Source: Adiantum capillus-veneris
Taxonomy: Eukaryota; Streptophyta; Polypodiopsida; Polypodiales; Pteridaceae
Length of the DNA: 58,000 bases
Assembly (NCBI GenBank): GCA_014529385.2
Contig: CM043960.1
Location: forward strand, 29,297,396 to 29,355,395
Reading direction: 5' to 3'
Each line of letters starts with the position of its first letter. The stretch's first letter is position 1. This document shows positions 44,959 to 56,191 of the stretch, piece by piece. The notes beneath the pieces were generated by a model. It ran no database searches and was not told the DNA's origin. It saw nothing but the letters and a program-made list of their open reading frames with translations. Position numbers and translations under genes: made by a program.

Positions 44959-44977
44959 GGGGGGGGGGGGGGGGGGG
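44959..44977. repeat. Poly-G run
   Basis: About 19 consecutive G. A similar run of about 16-17 G lies at 45845-45861. Both can form G-quadruplex-like structures and are prone to assembly error. Confidence 0.85.
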
Positions 44978-45035
44978 AGGGTGGCTACATTGGGACTACA
45001 TTCAACTACCTGAGCCACCTTAAATACATTCGTAA

Positions 45036-45038
<3 letters not shown>

Positions 45039-45097
<59 letters not shown>
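45039..45097. repeat. (CT)n microsatellite
   Basis: About 29 CT units. Confidence 0.95.
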
Positions 45098-45099
<2 letters not shown>

Positions 45100-45526
45100 A
45101 TCGATGAATACTTTCATGGCGTGGTGAAAGTAAGGGCAAACTTGAAATTCTCTCATTTTTGGGGGTCAAAATTAGAAGGTTTTGTAGGTAATTACACTAA
45201 AACTTACGTAATTTTCCTTGTTTTCTTAAAGCCAAGCTCAAACCCCTCTAATTTGTCAAAATTCCCAAAATACCCTTCAAATTTTTAAAATTCCCAAAGT
45301 ACCTATGTATTTATTTTGGTCGGATTGATCAAGCTTTTCTAATTTTTATTCCTTTTTGACAATTGAGATGCATTTTTTAGTGGTTAGTATGTAATTTCAC
45401 ATATTACCTCACAAAATAGGCGATTATGTCCACAAAGATAACACATAAGTGTAGTCATCAACAAAATTTCAATCATTGAAGAACAAGAATACATCCTAAT
45501 TCCTCTCTGTCTTGCCACACATTGGC

Positions 45527-45527
<1 letters not shown>
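45098..45527. other. Non-coding stretch
   Basis: AT-rich, no gene or repeat structure seen. Confidence 0.4.
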
Positions 45528-45563
<36 letters not shown>

Positions 45564-45800
45564 GAAGAAGAAGAAGAGAGTTTTAACGTCGTAGGAAACT
45601 ATCCCAAGATACCTTAAAGATCTAGCCGATGAGGAGAGTTGAACTCAAGACCTGTTATGAGAGAGAGAGAGAGAGAGAAGAAGAAGAAGAAGAAGAAGAA
45701 GAAGAAGAAGAAGAAGAAGAAGAGAGTTTTAACGTCGTAGGAAACTATCCCAAGATACCTTAAAGATCTAGCCGACGAGGAGAGTTGAACTCAAGACCTG

Positions 45801-45841
<41 letters not shown>
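45528..45841. repeat. 146-bp tandem duplication flanked by GA and GAA tracts
   Basis: Two 80-bp cores (45581-45660 and 45727-45806) differ at one base. Each is preceded by (GA)n then (GAA)n tracts of different length, and the second is followed by (GA)n at 45806-45841. The minus strand of the core contains GAGTTCAACTC, which resembles a pol III B box, but no A box was found. Confidence 0.9.
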
Positions 45842-45843
<2 letters not shown>

Positions 45844-45861
45844 CGGGGGGGGGGGGGGGGG

Positions 45862-46896
45862 ATTGGAGAATGTTAAAGCTGGTATTTATTATGCTAGTTC
45901 AAATGTAGAAATGACACATCGTGAGAACATAAATTTTCACCCTATATTTGTTTCACCACCTTTCATGGCAACATGATGGCAACAATGTACCCTTATGTAT
46001 GAACTACACCAAATACTTGGACAATACTATAGTGCTCAAAGGGTGTCCGATACAACTTTATCTATTTTGGTTGTTCCTACACAGTGATTTTACTACATTT
46101 GGCTTGACCTTTTTTCTTGTGTGCAGCTCTCCTCCTACTGCGGCCCCAGCCCACCTTCCCTCCCATTGTCTCCTGACTAGCATGTTGCATTCTCATTGCC
46201 TTGTTCAAGTAGCATGTACAGGATGCTTTGATTCCTTGCCTTGCCCGCTAACACAAATGAGAGAGAGAGAGAGAGAGATGCATGCACATGGCACTGTCGC
46301 TACAGCCAGCGTGTCATAACTCATATTTTCTCCTAGGCATGGGTGGTGAGTAGCATTGTAGCAACATGAGCAAGTCTCCTCTTTGCATGTGGGATGTTTG
46401 CATGAGTACGAACTCTTTTTCAGGGGTCTCCATTCTATTTCTTTTTCAAAATCTAGAGCACTTACTTGCACACAGCCCCTACTAGATCTTCTTACTATTG
46501 GCTCAGCTCTTATCTTCTTCATTTCTCTATCAAATTTCTTTGAATCCCACCTTTTCTTCCTTAGGACTCAAACCATTGCTCTTCTCTTACCTAAAATTAA
46601 TGTTAAGGAGAGTTTCAAACTTGATCCCTAGTAGTGCTCAGGTGCAATGTTATAACCACTTGATCCCTCTCTCCTTGCTTGCCTTTCAAAACCAACCATT
46701 TTGCGTCATTATTGGATCCCCCCCAACGCGTTTACTTCGCCCGCGCCCTCGCTCACTCCGCTCGTTTTGCAGCCTCTCATCACCTGCGTAGGTCCCGATC
46801 TCGCCATAGCCAAAGTTTCTCAATCCTTGCGACCTTCCAAACCTCCCAAATTTCATTTAAGCAAGTGCATCGGATCTGTCCCTGATCTCCTTTCGC
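45862..46896. other. Non-coding DNA leading into a host-gene fragment
   Basis: No supported gene. A 38-bp exact inverted match to 55977-56014 lies at 46065-46102. A short (GA)n lies at 46259-46278. From about 46715 the sequence is GC- and CT-rich (CGCCCGCGCCCTCGCTC), like a plant 5' untranslated region, and leads into the exon at 46897. Confidence 0.5.
46065..46102 (+). repeat. 38-bp inverted repeat partner of 55977-56014
   Basis: TTTTGGTTGTTCCTACACAG and the following 18 bp are identical to the reverse complement of 55977-56014. The match decays just outside. The partner lies in the leader of a copia element. Confidence 0.85.
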
Positions 46897-46966
46897 ATGG
46901 CCTCCAAAAGGATCCTCAAGGATTTGAAGGATCTGCAGAAGGACCCTCCCACATCATGCAGTGTAG
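46897..46966 (+). pseudogene. Ubiquitin-conjugating enzyme E2, first exon only
   Basis: From ATG 46897 the frame reads MASKRILKDLKDLQKDPPTS and ends CSV before G|GTAAGC at 46967. This is the N-terminus of plant UBC8/10/28-type E2 enzymes (MASKRILKELKDLQKDPPTS...), including helix 1 that contacts E1 and E3. The intron position after SCSxG fits the family. The catalytic Cys domain (about 125 further residues) is not found downstream in this window. It may be the 5' end of a gene whose first intron is filled with insertions, or a captured exon. A GC-rich leader upstream favours a once-functional promoter and 5' UTR. Confidence 0.75.
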
Positions 46967-47642
46967 GTAAGCGGTTGTATATCTAGCCCTTTTCTGAAGC
47001 TCGCATATCCTGGTTGCTTGTTTTCATTCAGAATGCTCCAAGCGTATTGTTTGCCTGTCCCTTTACTCCCTTTTTGAAGGTGCAGTCTTTAGGAAGTTAA
47101 TCTTTTTCTATTTTTGCTTGAGATCACCATATCTTTTGTTTGCAAAGTCCTAAATTCTTTCATCCTTTAGTGACATCTTGATCTAGATTTTTAATGGACG
47201 GTCAAGAGTGCCTCTGGGCCAAAGGGGGCTTTCCTAGACACTTGAGCGTTAGCATGTGCGTGAAATGTGTAATGCCTGTAATAAATCCCCCATGTGACTC
47301 TGCTTAGTTTGAAGTTAGAGTTGGACATACATTATGTTTGTTTAATTGGGATCAAAGTTGGCAAAGAGATATGTTTTTTGGGAAGAGTTTCAATTGAGGG
47401 AGTGCTCCATATTGCAAGCCACCTTTTATGGCACAGGGGTGTTAGCACAGGAAGGATGTGAATTGCTGTTGTAATTGCACCTTTAGTGTTCAGATTGTCA
47501 ATTGCATCAAATGAAATTTGCAGGACTTTGGTCTTGGATACTGTAATTGGAATGACCGTTCTCATGCCGTGTGCCGGATGAATTGGGGCTCAATTATATA
47601 ATTATACTGAGTATCCATATTAGCTTATATGTCTTCATTGCG
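46967..47642. other. Intron-like DNA after the E2 exon
   Basis: Starts with a good donor (GTAAGCGG). T-rich with no second E2 exon recognised. Confidence 0.45.
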
Positions 47643-47972
47643 ATGGGGGTGTCTCAAAGCAGAGAGGGCAGTCTTTCAAATAGCGATGATGGGTCTTCCT
47701 TAGATGGTTCTCCAGCGTGTGAGGTCAATCAGATGCACGACTTGCACTCTCCCTTCCATACTCCCATTGCAAGTAAAACCCCTCCCCGAGATCTGAAGAT
47801 GAGTTCCCTTTTTCTTAACATGGTGAGGGATGTTTTGAAGTTCCCTCAGTTGGTACCCCTACTTGCACACATCCCTTTTAATAGAGTGGGAAATCGGTCA
47901 GTTTTCATATCTAGGCTAACCCCTGCAGCAGCAAGAGAGCTCCCATCATCATTGGTGAGCTTGCTACCATAG
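47643..47972 (+). CDS. Unrecognised ORF between two host-exon fragments
   Basis: From ATG 47643 the frame encodes about 109 residues: MGVSQSREGSLSNSDDGSS, then HSPFHTPIASKTPPRDLKMS and MVRDVLKFPQLVPLLAHIPF. The Ser/Asp-rich start and Pro-rich middle look disordered. No family is recognised. It could be a third captured gene fragment. Confidence 0.35.
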   Translation: MGVSQSREGSLSNSDDGSSLDGSPACEVNQMHDLHSPFHTPIASKTPPRDLKMSSLFLNMVRDVLKFPQLVPLLAHIPFNRVGNRSVFISRLTPAAARELPSSLVSLLP

Positions 47973-48189
47973 TTGTAGCCATGAAAAACTACAGGATGGG
48001 CATTAGAGCGCAAGTGAAGGAAGCTTCAGTAACCCCCCCGATGGGAGCTTCAAACTACTGAGTTAAACAAGGTACAAACCATCACCATCGACATCATCAT
48101 CATCATCATGACAACATGAAAAAGAACAATAGCAACAAAAGGGAATGAGAAGCATGGAAGAGAGAATATGCAAGATATCCATTCTCCTT

Positions 48190-48340
48190 GGACAGATCTT
48201 TCACCTTGATAACTTCGTCTTTGGCCAGTCTGAAGCTAGCAACAACTGGGCCAAGGATCACTACACCGAAGGCACCGAGCTCATTGATTTTGTCCTTGAC
48301 ATTGTCCACAAAGAGGCTGAAAACTGCAACTGTCTTCAAG
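48190..48340 (+). pseudogene. Beta-tubulin exon 1 fragment
   Basis: The frame [50 protein letters not shown] matches plant beta-tubulin ([20 protein letters not shown]...CDCLQG) around residues 80-130. Most canonical residues are kept, but changes at R/P to H/L, GAG to EAS and G to D are unusual for such a conserved protein. It ends CAAG|GTGAGC at 48341, the usual position of plant beta-tubulin intron 1. The first 80 residues of the exon are absent and no second exon follows. It is a fragment, probably transduplicated, and not a working gene. Confidence 0.85.
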
Positions 48341-49111
48341 GTGAGCGCCTTTAAGATCTCATTCTATTGTTCTTTATTCTATTTTATTCTGTGAAATGTT
48401 GTTTTGGCATGCCTCCTTTGCCATTTCTCCGATGTTAGAGTTCCATTTATGTCTGGTATAATGATTCTATTGTCAGTTTTGTTTATATTTGACAATGTAG
48501 CTAGCCTGTGCAATTGTCTTGTTTGAAAACAATGTTCAGATCTATCCTCAGTGAAGGTTGTCAGATTTCTTTAAGTGAAATGTTCACCGCTGCTGTTCTA
48601 ACTTCTCTAGCCTAGTATCCCCCCTCACTTGGTAGACATTGGCTTTAGATCTACACTCGCCACTCCCAGCCAGCGCTGGATTCCAAATTTGTTTCAAGTA
48701 AACAAGTCTTTGCCACAAACTCTTCCTTCAATTAATCTTGATATGTAAACTATATACTATTTCTATGCTTGAGATGTTTGTCTATACACTATTATGCAAG
48801 CTTTTGTAGTGGCAAAAGCTTCAATGTCTTCAACATTGTGTCATTAATCCTACCGAACTGGTTGATTGTGTCTTGTATACCTAAAACGGTGGTTTTTTCT
48901 TTCTGCTATAGCTATATCTCATAAAAAAGCTAGCTTTTCTCTACTAATCAGTTAAATATGTGACTGCTTGCTTTGAGGCCTTTGTTTTGTAGTTTTGATG
49001 TCTGCTTCCAACAGCAAGTTCGCGTTCTCAACGGCTTCCTTGGGCCTCATCTTATTAAGCTTCCTCTTTTCAAAATTCTTTTGCAAGGATGATGACTAAT
49101 TATATATAATT
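48341..49111. other. Intron-like and non-coding DNA after the tubulin fragment
   Basis: T-rich, beginning with a splice donor. No tubulin exon 2 or other gene recognised. Confidence 0.45.
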
Positions 49112-49850
49112 ACAAATATAGTCTCAATTTGTCACATGGTCATATGGCTTGACTGGGTGTGCCATCTTGAGCTATCGATTTTTACCTTCAATTCTTCTAG
49201 CTATCCATATGGCTTGATCGGGTATCTTGAGCTATCCATTCTTACCAAATGTGTAGTTGTGCCTCTTTTTATGATAAAAGCATTAAATATTTTAAGATCG
49301 TTAGTTTCTTTTACATGTAGTTACAAATTTTATAGTCTCAATTTCCCACATGGTCATATGGCTTGACCAAGTGTGTTATCTTGAGCTATAGTTTCTTGTA
49401 AAGACACATTTAGCATACCTTGGGTCTATGTGTTACACATACACAATGTCTTTATTTTGTATATAATGGTACAAATATAGTCTCAATTTGTCAAATGGTC
49501 ATATGGCTTGACCGGTGTGCCATCTTGAGCTATCGATTTTTACCTTCAGTTCTTCTAGCTATCCATTTGGCTTGACCGGGTCTCTTGAGCTATCCATTCT
49601 TACCAAATGTGAGTTGTGCCTCTTTTTATGATAAAAAGCATTAAACATTTTAAGATCGTTAGTTTATTTACATGTAGTTACAAATTCTATAGTCTCAATT
49701 TCCCACATGGTCATATGGCTTGATCGGGTGTGTTATCTTGAGCTATAGTTTCTTGCCAAGACACGTCTAGCATACCTTGGGTCTATGTGACACACATACA
49801 CAATTTCTTTATTTTGTATATAATTACAAATATAGACACATCTACCATAC
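49112..49850 (+). repeat. Tandem repeat, period about 357 bp
   Basis: ACAAATATAGTCTCAATTTG at 49112 recurs at 49471, and a partial third unit starts at 49826. Each full unit holds internal repeats of CATGGTCATATGGCTTGA and 'cttgagctat'. The two full units are about 93% identical. Confidence 0.9.
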
Positions 49851-49879
49851 CCTGGTGTTTTTCCAGCAGCACACTTCTA

Positions 49880-50721
49880 AGCAAGATAGCATATGGACTG
49901 TAATGAATCATGCACCTGGCGTTCCATTTGCCAATCTTGGTGACTACATGTCCGTATCTTGTGATGAGGATATAGTACAAGCTTTAAGAGAGGGCTTTTG
50001 TGAAGCGAAGGATGTGTGCAAAATCCTAGGTATTCACGATACCTCTTGGTGCCATGACACATGGCAAGAGAGATCTTGAAGATAAAATAGTTACCAATGC
50101 AGATGACCAAATTTTGGATTATGGAGTTGACGTTCCTCTTGAGATAGAGCAAGGTGCAAATGAGTTGAGCACATCTAACCCTGGTAAAAAGCATTGTAAT
50201 GCTGTCAAGTCGATTCTCAGATACTTGAGTGGCACTGCAGATATGGTTGTGGAGAGTCATCCATTCAGGGATTTGTAGACAGTGATTATACAGGCAATGT
50301 TGACAGTCGTAAATCAACAACAGGTTAATTTTACACATTTGTTGGTTCTGCTATTTCTTGGAGATGAGTTCTTCAAGACTGTACATCCATTTCTACCACA
50401 AAGGCAGAGTATGTTGCATTGAGTGAAGCATGCAAAGAAATTTTTTGGCTTGCTCGCCTAGTGAAAGATCTTGGATTGGAGCAGTGTACACCAATTCTTC
50501 ATTGTGACAATGTGAGTGTTATTGCCTTGGCTAACAATCCAGTGTTTCATTCCAGAATGAAACACATTGATTTGCGTTATCACTTCAGTTGTGAATGCCT
50601 GGCAAACAAGAGCCTTGATTTAGTGAAAATTCCTACATCACAGAACACAGCGGATGCACTCACTAAAAGTCTCTCTAGCCATCAATTTCAGCACTATCGT
50701 GAGTTGATGGGCATTGGGTGA
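49880..50721 (+). pseudogene. Ty1/copia RNase H end (fragment C)
   Basis: Readable pieces are STSNPGKKHCNAVKSILRYL (from 50165), SDYTGNVDSRKSTT (near 50280) and AEYVALSEACKEIFWLARLV (from 50407). A clean frame 50419-50721 then gives LHCDNVSVIALANNPVFHSR, TSQNTADALTKSL and ends in MGIG and TGA. This is the C-terminus of a copia polyprotein, 55 bp before an LTR start. The part before 50165 (49880-50085) is coding-like but not clearly RT. Stops at 50276 and 50366 break the RNase H. Confidence 0.8.
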
Positions 50722-50776
50722 AGAGTGGTTCTCTTCCATTCTTGTGGTCTCCCACATTGGCCATCAAGTGGAAGAA

Positions 50777-51331
<555 letters not shown>

Positions 51332-51401
51332 TCATGCTTAAATGACTAAGGTGCTTCAAGTGTTCAATTCAAACATGATCTATTCAGGGAGGGAGGAAAG
51401 A

Positions 51402-52361
51402 GCATCTCTTTTCTCACCTATGATGGCACCTTTGGTGCTACAGACAAAGTTTTGGCCTTTATCCAACAGTTTGATAGGGTCTTTGGAGACGAGGGCTTCA
51501 CAGAGTCCTCCAAGCTACACCATGTAGCTATGCACTTCCAAAAGTTAGCCTGTCAGTCCTTGTGGGAATGGCAAAGCCCCAAGAACATGGAAAACTCTAC
51601 GAGTTTCCATAATGGATCAATTCCTTGCAAGCAATGCCAAGGATAAAACCGAATGGCAAAGTTTGAAGCTACTCTTCAACGAATCTATCCACAAATACCT
51701 AGACAAGTTTTGGGATTTACATCTCATAGCTACAGTCTTTCAAAGGATAGACTTCACTGAACAAAAGCAACAATTTTGCGCGGGATTGCCTAAAGAAATG
51801 ACCGAGTATATCAACTCACAACGGCCTAGCACTATCACCAAAGTCATCCACCAGACTATGGTTGCTTCAAAGATCAATTTCCAACAAGGGGCGAGAAGAA
51901 ATTTCAAGCCCATGGAAAACAAGGATCAAAATGAAACTGAAGGGAAGAGCAATACTCAAAACTCTTCCCAAGGCAACACCAACACCAACAACAACAAGGC
52001 CAAGGAGAAAGGATCTTACAAAGGTAAAAATAAGCTCTATCTCGAAGAATTAGAGGCCTTTCATAAAGACCATAAATGCTTTAAGTGTGGGGAGCAAGGA
52101 CATGGTTATCATTCTTGCCCCAAAAGAAATGTACGCAATGACACGCCTAGAGCTTCCATGGTTGAAACTTCCAAAGAGGATACTTATTGCCCTGGCTCAT
52201 CCCTTTCCTATGCTTGGGGAAAAGTGAGCGAGCATGATGCCCTTATTCTCTTTGACCCTGGCTCTACTCACAACTTTATATCAAAGGAGTTGGTCACCAA
52301 GTTGGGTATACAAGCTTTTGAGATCGGAGATATAGTCACTCTTGATGGAGCTTTCAAGAGA
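51402..52361 (+). pseudogene. Ty3/gypsy gag with CCHC zinc knuckle and protease start
   Basis: A capsid-like gag (Retrotrans_gag style) starts around 51402: FSYDGTFGATDKVLAFIQQF with a frame change near 51600. It continues DKTEWQSLKLLFNESIHKYL and FCAGLPKEMTEYINSQRPST. A basic Asn/Lys-rich linker leads to CFKCGEQGHGYHSC (52077-52118), a perfect CX2CX4HX4C knuckle for RNA binding. The retropepsin follows as ALILFDPGSTHNFISKELV near 52228. The catalytic D-S-G reads D-P-G, a TCT to CCT change that should inactivate it. A stop ends the frame at 52359-52361. Confidence 0.85.
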
Positions 52362-52882
52362 TAACAAGCCTCCATCACGCCCTTAATTTGGAATTTGAGG
52401 CTTCGTGTCCAAAGCTATGTCAACAAAGAATATTTCTTCATCTCCCCTCTCCAACATGAGGATGCTATCCTAGGGGTACCATGGCTCAACCGCATGGCTG
52501 CCAACATAAAATTCCCTAAAAGGAGAATCTACTTCACCTACATGGAAAAGATCATGTGTATAGATGCTAATGAGTCTGGTCGTACTATACCACTTGTAAA
52601 TTCACCTGCTTTTGATAAGTCAATAAAAGCTTGATTTCTGCGTACATGGTTTTTGTCAAAGAATCCACTAATGACCCTAATGTTTTAGGTAAAGATGATA
52701 AGAATCAAGAGGAATTAGAGTTGTCTAATTTTTTCAATGGCTCCAAGATGTTTTTATTGAAGAAATCCTTGGAGAGCTACCTCCAAAATGAGGGGATGAT
52801 GACCATAACATAAAGCTTCTACCTGAGAGCTCACCGCCTAATAAGCCTCCTTAAGAGTTTCTCAAGCTCAACAAGAGGGATT
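52362..52882 (+). pseudogene. Gypsy protease C-terminal part and linker
   Basis: The frame 52395-52634 gives QHEDAILGVPWLNRM and KRRIYFTYMEK, the end of the retropepsin and the start of the RT linker. A second short frame (52631-52813) is a charged spacer. Stops separate them from gag and RT. Confidence 0.7.
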
Positions 52883-53705
52883 ATGAGGCAAGTGTATGAA
52901 CTGGTAGATAAAGGGATGGTGAGGCCTAGTTCCTCTCCCTTTTGTTCACTAGTCCTTCTAGTGCAAAAGAAAGATGGCACATACCGCATGTGTGTGGACT
53001 ATCGAGCACTAAATCGTATCACTATCAAAAACAAATTTCTTGTACCATTGGTAGAATATCTTTTTGTTAAGCTACAAGGCTCAACCTACTTCAGATGGAT
53101 TGACCTTAAAGTGGCTATCATCAAATAAGGATAGTGAATGAAGATATCATAAAATCGCGTTTTGCACAACATTTGGTCTTTTATGAATATCTTCGCGTGC
53201 CTTTTGGCTTGACAAATGCTCTAGCCACGTTCAACTGCCTGATGGAGAAAATCTTTCAACCCTATCGTATGTTTACTGGAGTATTCTTCGATGATATCAT
53301 CATCTACTTCAAATCCATTGAGAAGCATAAGCAACAACTCCATGTAATTTTTCAAGCTTTGAGGGGGAATAAACTTTTCATTAATCCAAAGAAGAGTGAA
53401 TTTTTCCTTCAAGAGATTCAATACTTAGGTCACCTTATCTCTCAAGATGGTATTCGTATGGATCCAACAAAGTTAGAGGTAATAAACGGATGGCCTAGCC
53501 CAAGGAATCTACATGAGCTACGAAGCTTTATTGGTATGTGTGCATACTATAGACGCTTCATAGCTAAGTTCTTTAAAATAGTAGGACCATTACATGACTT
53601 GACAAAGAAGAATGTTAAGTATGTATGATCTGCCAAGGAGCAAAATGATTTTGATAAACTTAAAGAAAAGCTTACCTCTCAACCTGTGCTTACACTTCCA
53701 GACCT
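52883..53705 (+). pseudogene. Ty3/gypsy reverse transcriptase, truncated in RNase H
   Basis: RT motifs in order: RPSSSPFCSLVLLVQKKDGT, MCVDYRALNRITIKNKF, then a one-base shift near 53110 (relatives read DLKSGYHQIR). These are followed by YLRVPFGLTNALATFN, the catalytic GVFFDDIIIY (53277-53306), FINPKKSEFFLQEIQYLGHL and SFIGMCAYYRRFI. RNase H homology starts (PVLTLPDL) and stops abruptly at 53705, where a minus-strand copia element begins. The YFDD-type catalytic loop here is FFDD, seen in some gypsy elements. Integrase is missing. Confidence 0.88.
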
Positions 53706-54709
53706 CTCAAAAGACTTGTTGAATATCACCTGTGAGTTGTGTAAAAACTTAGATTCCGAGTGCCAGAGAGGATATCCCATCTCTCCGTCTACACCATATC
53801 CAATGAAGATGCACTTCTGTGATTTGGGGTCCAAATTTTGTCGCATTTGGCACATGTGAGAATGCCTCACATCCAAACACACGTAATCTATCACAATTGT
53901 GTTGTTTGCTTGTCCACATCTCCTACGGAACCTTGTATTGTGATGTACTAGGTGACTGATTGATTAAGTAAGCAACCATTATAACATCTTCTCTCCAAAA
54001 TTATTGAGGTAAGTTGGCCGTAGACAACATAGAAGTGACCAGGTCCTGAATGGTTCTATTCATTCTCTCAGCCACACCATTTTGGGCGGGTGTACAAAGG
54101 CGTGGTAAACTCTCTCCTAATGCCTCGTTACTACAAAAATTCTTGAATTCTAAGACTATGTACTCGCCTCCATTGTCACTTCACAAAGCTTTAAGCTTTC
54201 TACCCGATTGGTTCTCGCCTAGGGCTAAGAACTTCTAAAAGACACTAAAGACGTTGCTCTTCTACTTTAAGAGATAAACCCACAGCTTTCTAGTAGAGTC
54301 ATCTGAATGTTAGGAAGCATAATGCTCCCACTAGAGACCTGATTGGCATAGGTCCACACAAGTCGCTATGAACGAGATCTAGAGGACTCCGTAACTCCTT
54401 GTCCAAAGGTGTTGATGTCAACTTAGTCTGTTTGCCATAGACGGAATGCTCACATAAAGAGAAGTTAGAGTAATCTAACACAGGGATATAACCAAAATGC
54501 TGCAAGACTTTCATTCTCTTCTGACTCATATGTCCTAGCCGGCTATGCCACAACTCTGTAGATGGCATCTCGTCTACACAAAAAGAATTCTCTTTCACGG
54601 AAGAGACATAAAGCGAGTACAATGAGCCAGACTTCTGGTTTTTAAGCATGACCACATTTTCCTTCTTAATAATCCAAGAACCATGAGCAAATATGGAAGT
54701 GTAACCCAA
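53706..54709 (-). pseudogene. Ty1/copia integrase with GAG-pre-integrase zinc domain
   Basis: Minus-strand order: KKENVVMLKNQKSGSLYSLY, then the pre-integrase zinc region ELWHSRLGHMSQKRMKVLQH with CEHSVYGKQ, then LDLVHSDLCGPMPIRSLVGA with the first catalytic Asp (LVHSD). The core (54290-53900) is broken. The C-terminal region reads LDPKSQKCIFIGYGVDGEMG (53894-53679). It is cut at 53705 before RT. Confidence 0.85.
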
Positions 54710-55394
54710 ATCATCGAGCTATCCAAACTCTTTGTCAATTTGTGGACATGTATGATATTGTGTAGCATAAACTCAGTGCCATTACGCATAGAAAACTTGA
54801 TGTTGCCCACATCGCATATATCAAGCTCATAAGAATTGCCTAGCTTCACTGTTCCATGTGTGGAAATGTATGTAGAAAACCACTCCTTGTGAGGAGTTAC
54901 GTGAAAGCTAGCACACCTGAGTCCACAATACAATTCTGCACATGACACTTGTCAAGAGCTAACAATGCATTCGGACTCAAATCCGATGTCAAAATCAACA
55001 CATCATTTGGCATGTCAAAAACTATTTCAATGGATGGAGACTCGACCACATTAATCTCTTCAATTTGCACGCTGCTTTTAGGTTTGTCAGAATTTGGTTT
55101 CTCCTTGCCCTTGTCACACTGAAATGTGCGGTAATCTTTCTTTAAGTGTCTCTTTTTATGGCAGTAGTAGACTCATCATTTCTCATGTCTTTGCCATGAC
55201 TCTTGCTACGACCTTGCCTACAATCTTGGGAACGACCGCTGCTACGACCATGCTACCTTTGCTTGTCACGATTGCCACTAGACACATACCCATCACCATG
55301 CCTACTCGCATAAAGAGATTGACGTGCAATCTCCTCAGTGAGCAACGCACTAGCAACATCGTTGAAAACTAACTTGCCATTAGGTGCAGAATGC
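54710..55394 (-). pseudogene. Ty1/copia nucleocapsid knuckle and protease
   Basis: Near 55155 the minus strand reads YYCHKKRHLKKDY, a CCHC knuckle in which the last Cys has become Tyr. The protease follows near 54935 as NCIVDSG...FHVTPHKEWFS, keeping the D-S-G active site, with SYELDICDVGNIKFSMRNGT after it. A frameshift separates VDSG from FHVTP. Confidence 0.75.
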
Positions 55395-55886
55395 TTATGG
55401 CTGTGTGAAGGTATCCCATGACGATGGTATGGAACATAGCAGGAAAATGGCCTTCATTTCATCACCAAAATTGAGACCTTTTGAAGTAATCTGTGAAAAG
55501 ATGTTTTTGAACTCGTTCAAAGTGAGAAATAACATTAGTGCCCTCATATCCATGCGCATAAGCTTCTTTATCAAGAAGACCTTGTTTGAGGGGTTGGCAT
55601 CCCATGCTACACATAAAGCATTCCATAAATCTTTGGCATTGGTCTTATCCATTATGGTAAAATAAATGGATTCACCAAGGTGTTGGTGAATGGTCGCCAT
55701 GGCACGCTCATTCAAGTCTTTCCACTATTCATCAGTGTATGCATTCTCTCTTCTTTCACACAAGGGTGCTATCAAATCTTTGTTGATCAAAACATCTTGC
55801 ATACGCTACTGCCAAATAGCAAAGTTTGTGCCATCAAACTTTTTGATGTAGTACTCTTCTCTTTCAAAAACACTACTCGCAACCAT
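55395..55886 (-). pseudogene. Ty1/copia gag (UBN2-type)
   Basis: It starts with ATG at 55886 (MVASSVFEREEYYIKKFDGT) and NFAIWQ, then a stop, RMQDVLINKDL, and the clean frame 55715-55395. That frame has MATIHQHLGESIYFTIMDKT, KDLWNALCVAWDANPSNKV and FLLCSIPSSWDTF. These are the typical landmarks of copia gag. Two in-frame TAG codons interrupt the first 60 residues. Confidence 0.8.
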
Positions 55887-56191
55887 GACTCAAGAGAATG
55901 TGCCCAAAAACTTTATGGCAAATTTCCTGGGATAATTTTGGCAGAGTTACCCATAAAACAAGAGCAAAAACTCAAACCAAATGTAGTAAAATCACTGTGT
56001 AGGAACAACCAAAATTGCCAAGAATGCATAAAATGAACTCATAGGAAAAATCCGGCAGAGTCTCCTCTGTACGGGGATCAAACTCTCAAACCTGACAGGA
56101 CAAAAGTAAGCGCATAAACTGCTCAAAACAATCAATGGGCGCAAACTACTCAAAACCACTACCGTGTGACTGCCAAACTCGACATCAAAAG
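55887..56191 (-). other. Leader of the copia element
   Basis: Non-coding. It holds the 38-bp segment (55977-56014) shared in inverted orientation with 46065-46102. No tRNA-iMet-type primer site was recognised before the neighbouring gypsy LTR at 56192. Confidence 0.45.
55977..56014 (-). repeat. 38-bp inverted repeat partner of 46065-46102
   Basis: Exact reverse-complement match to the plus-strand copy, located in the copia leader. Confidence 0.85.

Noticed and set aside
45581-45660. tRNA or SINE gene from a B-box-like motif
   Set aside because: No A box, no cloverleaf and no poly-A or T terminator was found.
46383-46631. 82-residue ORF as an exon upstream of the E2 fragment
   Set aside because: T-rich frame with no motif. 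The region looks like promoter or 5' untranslated sequence.
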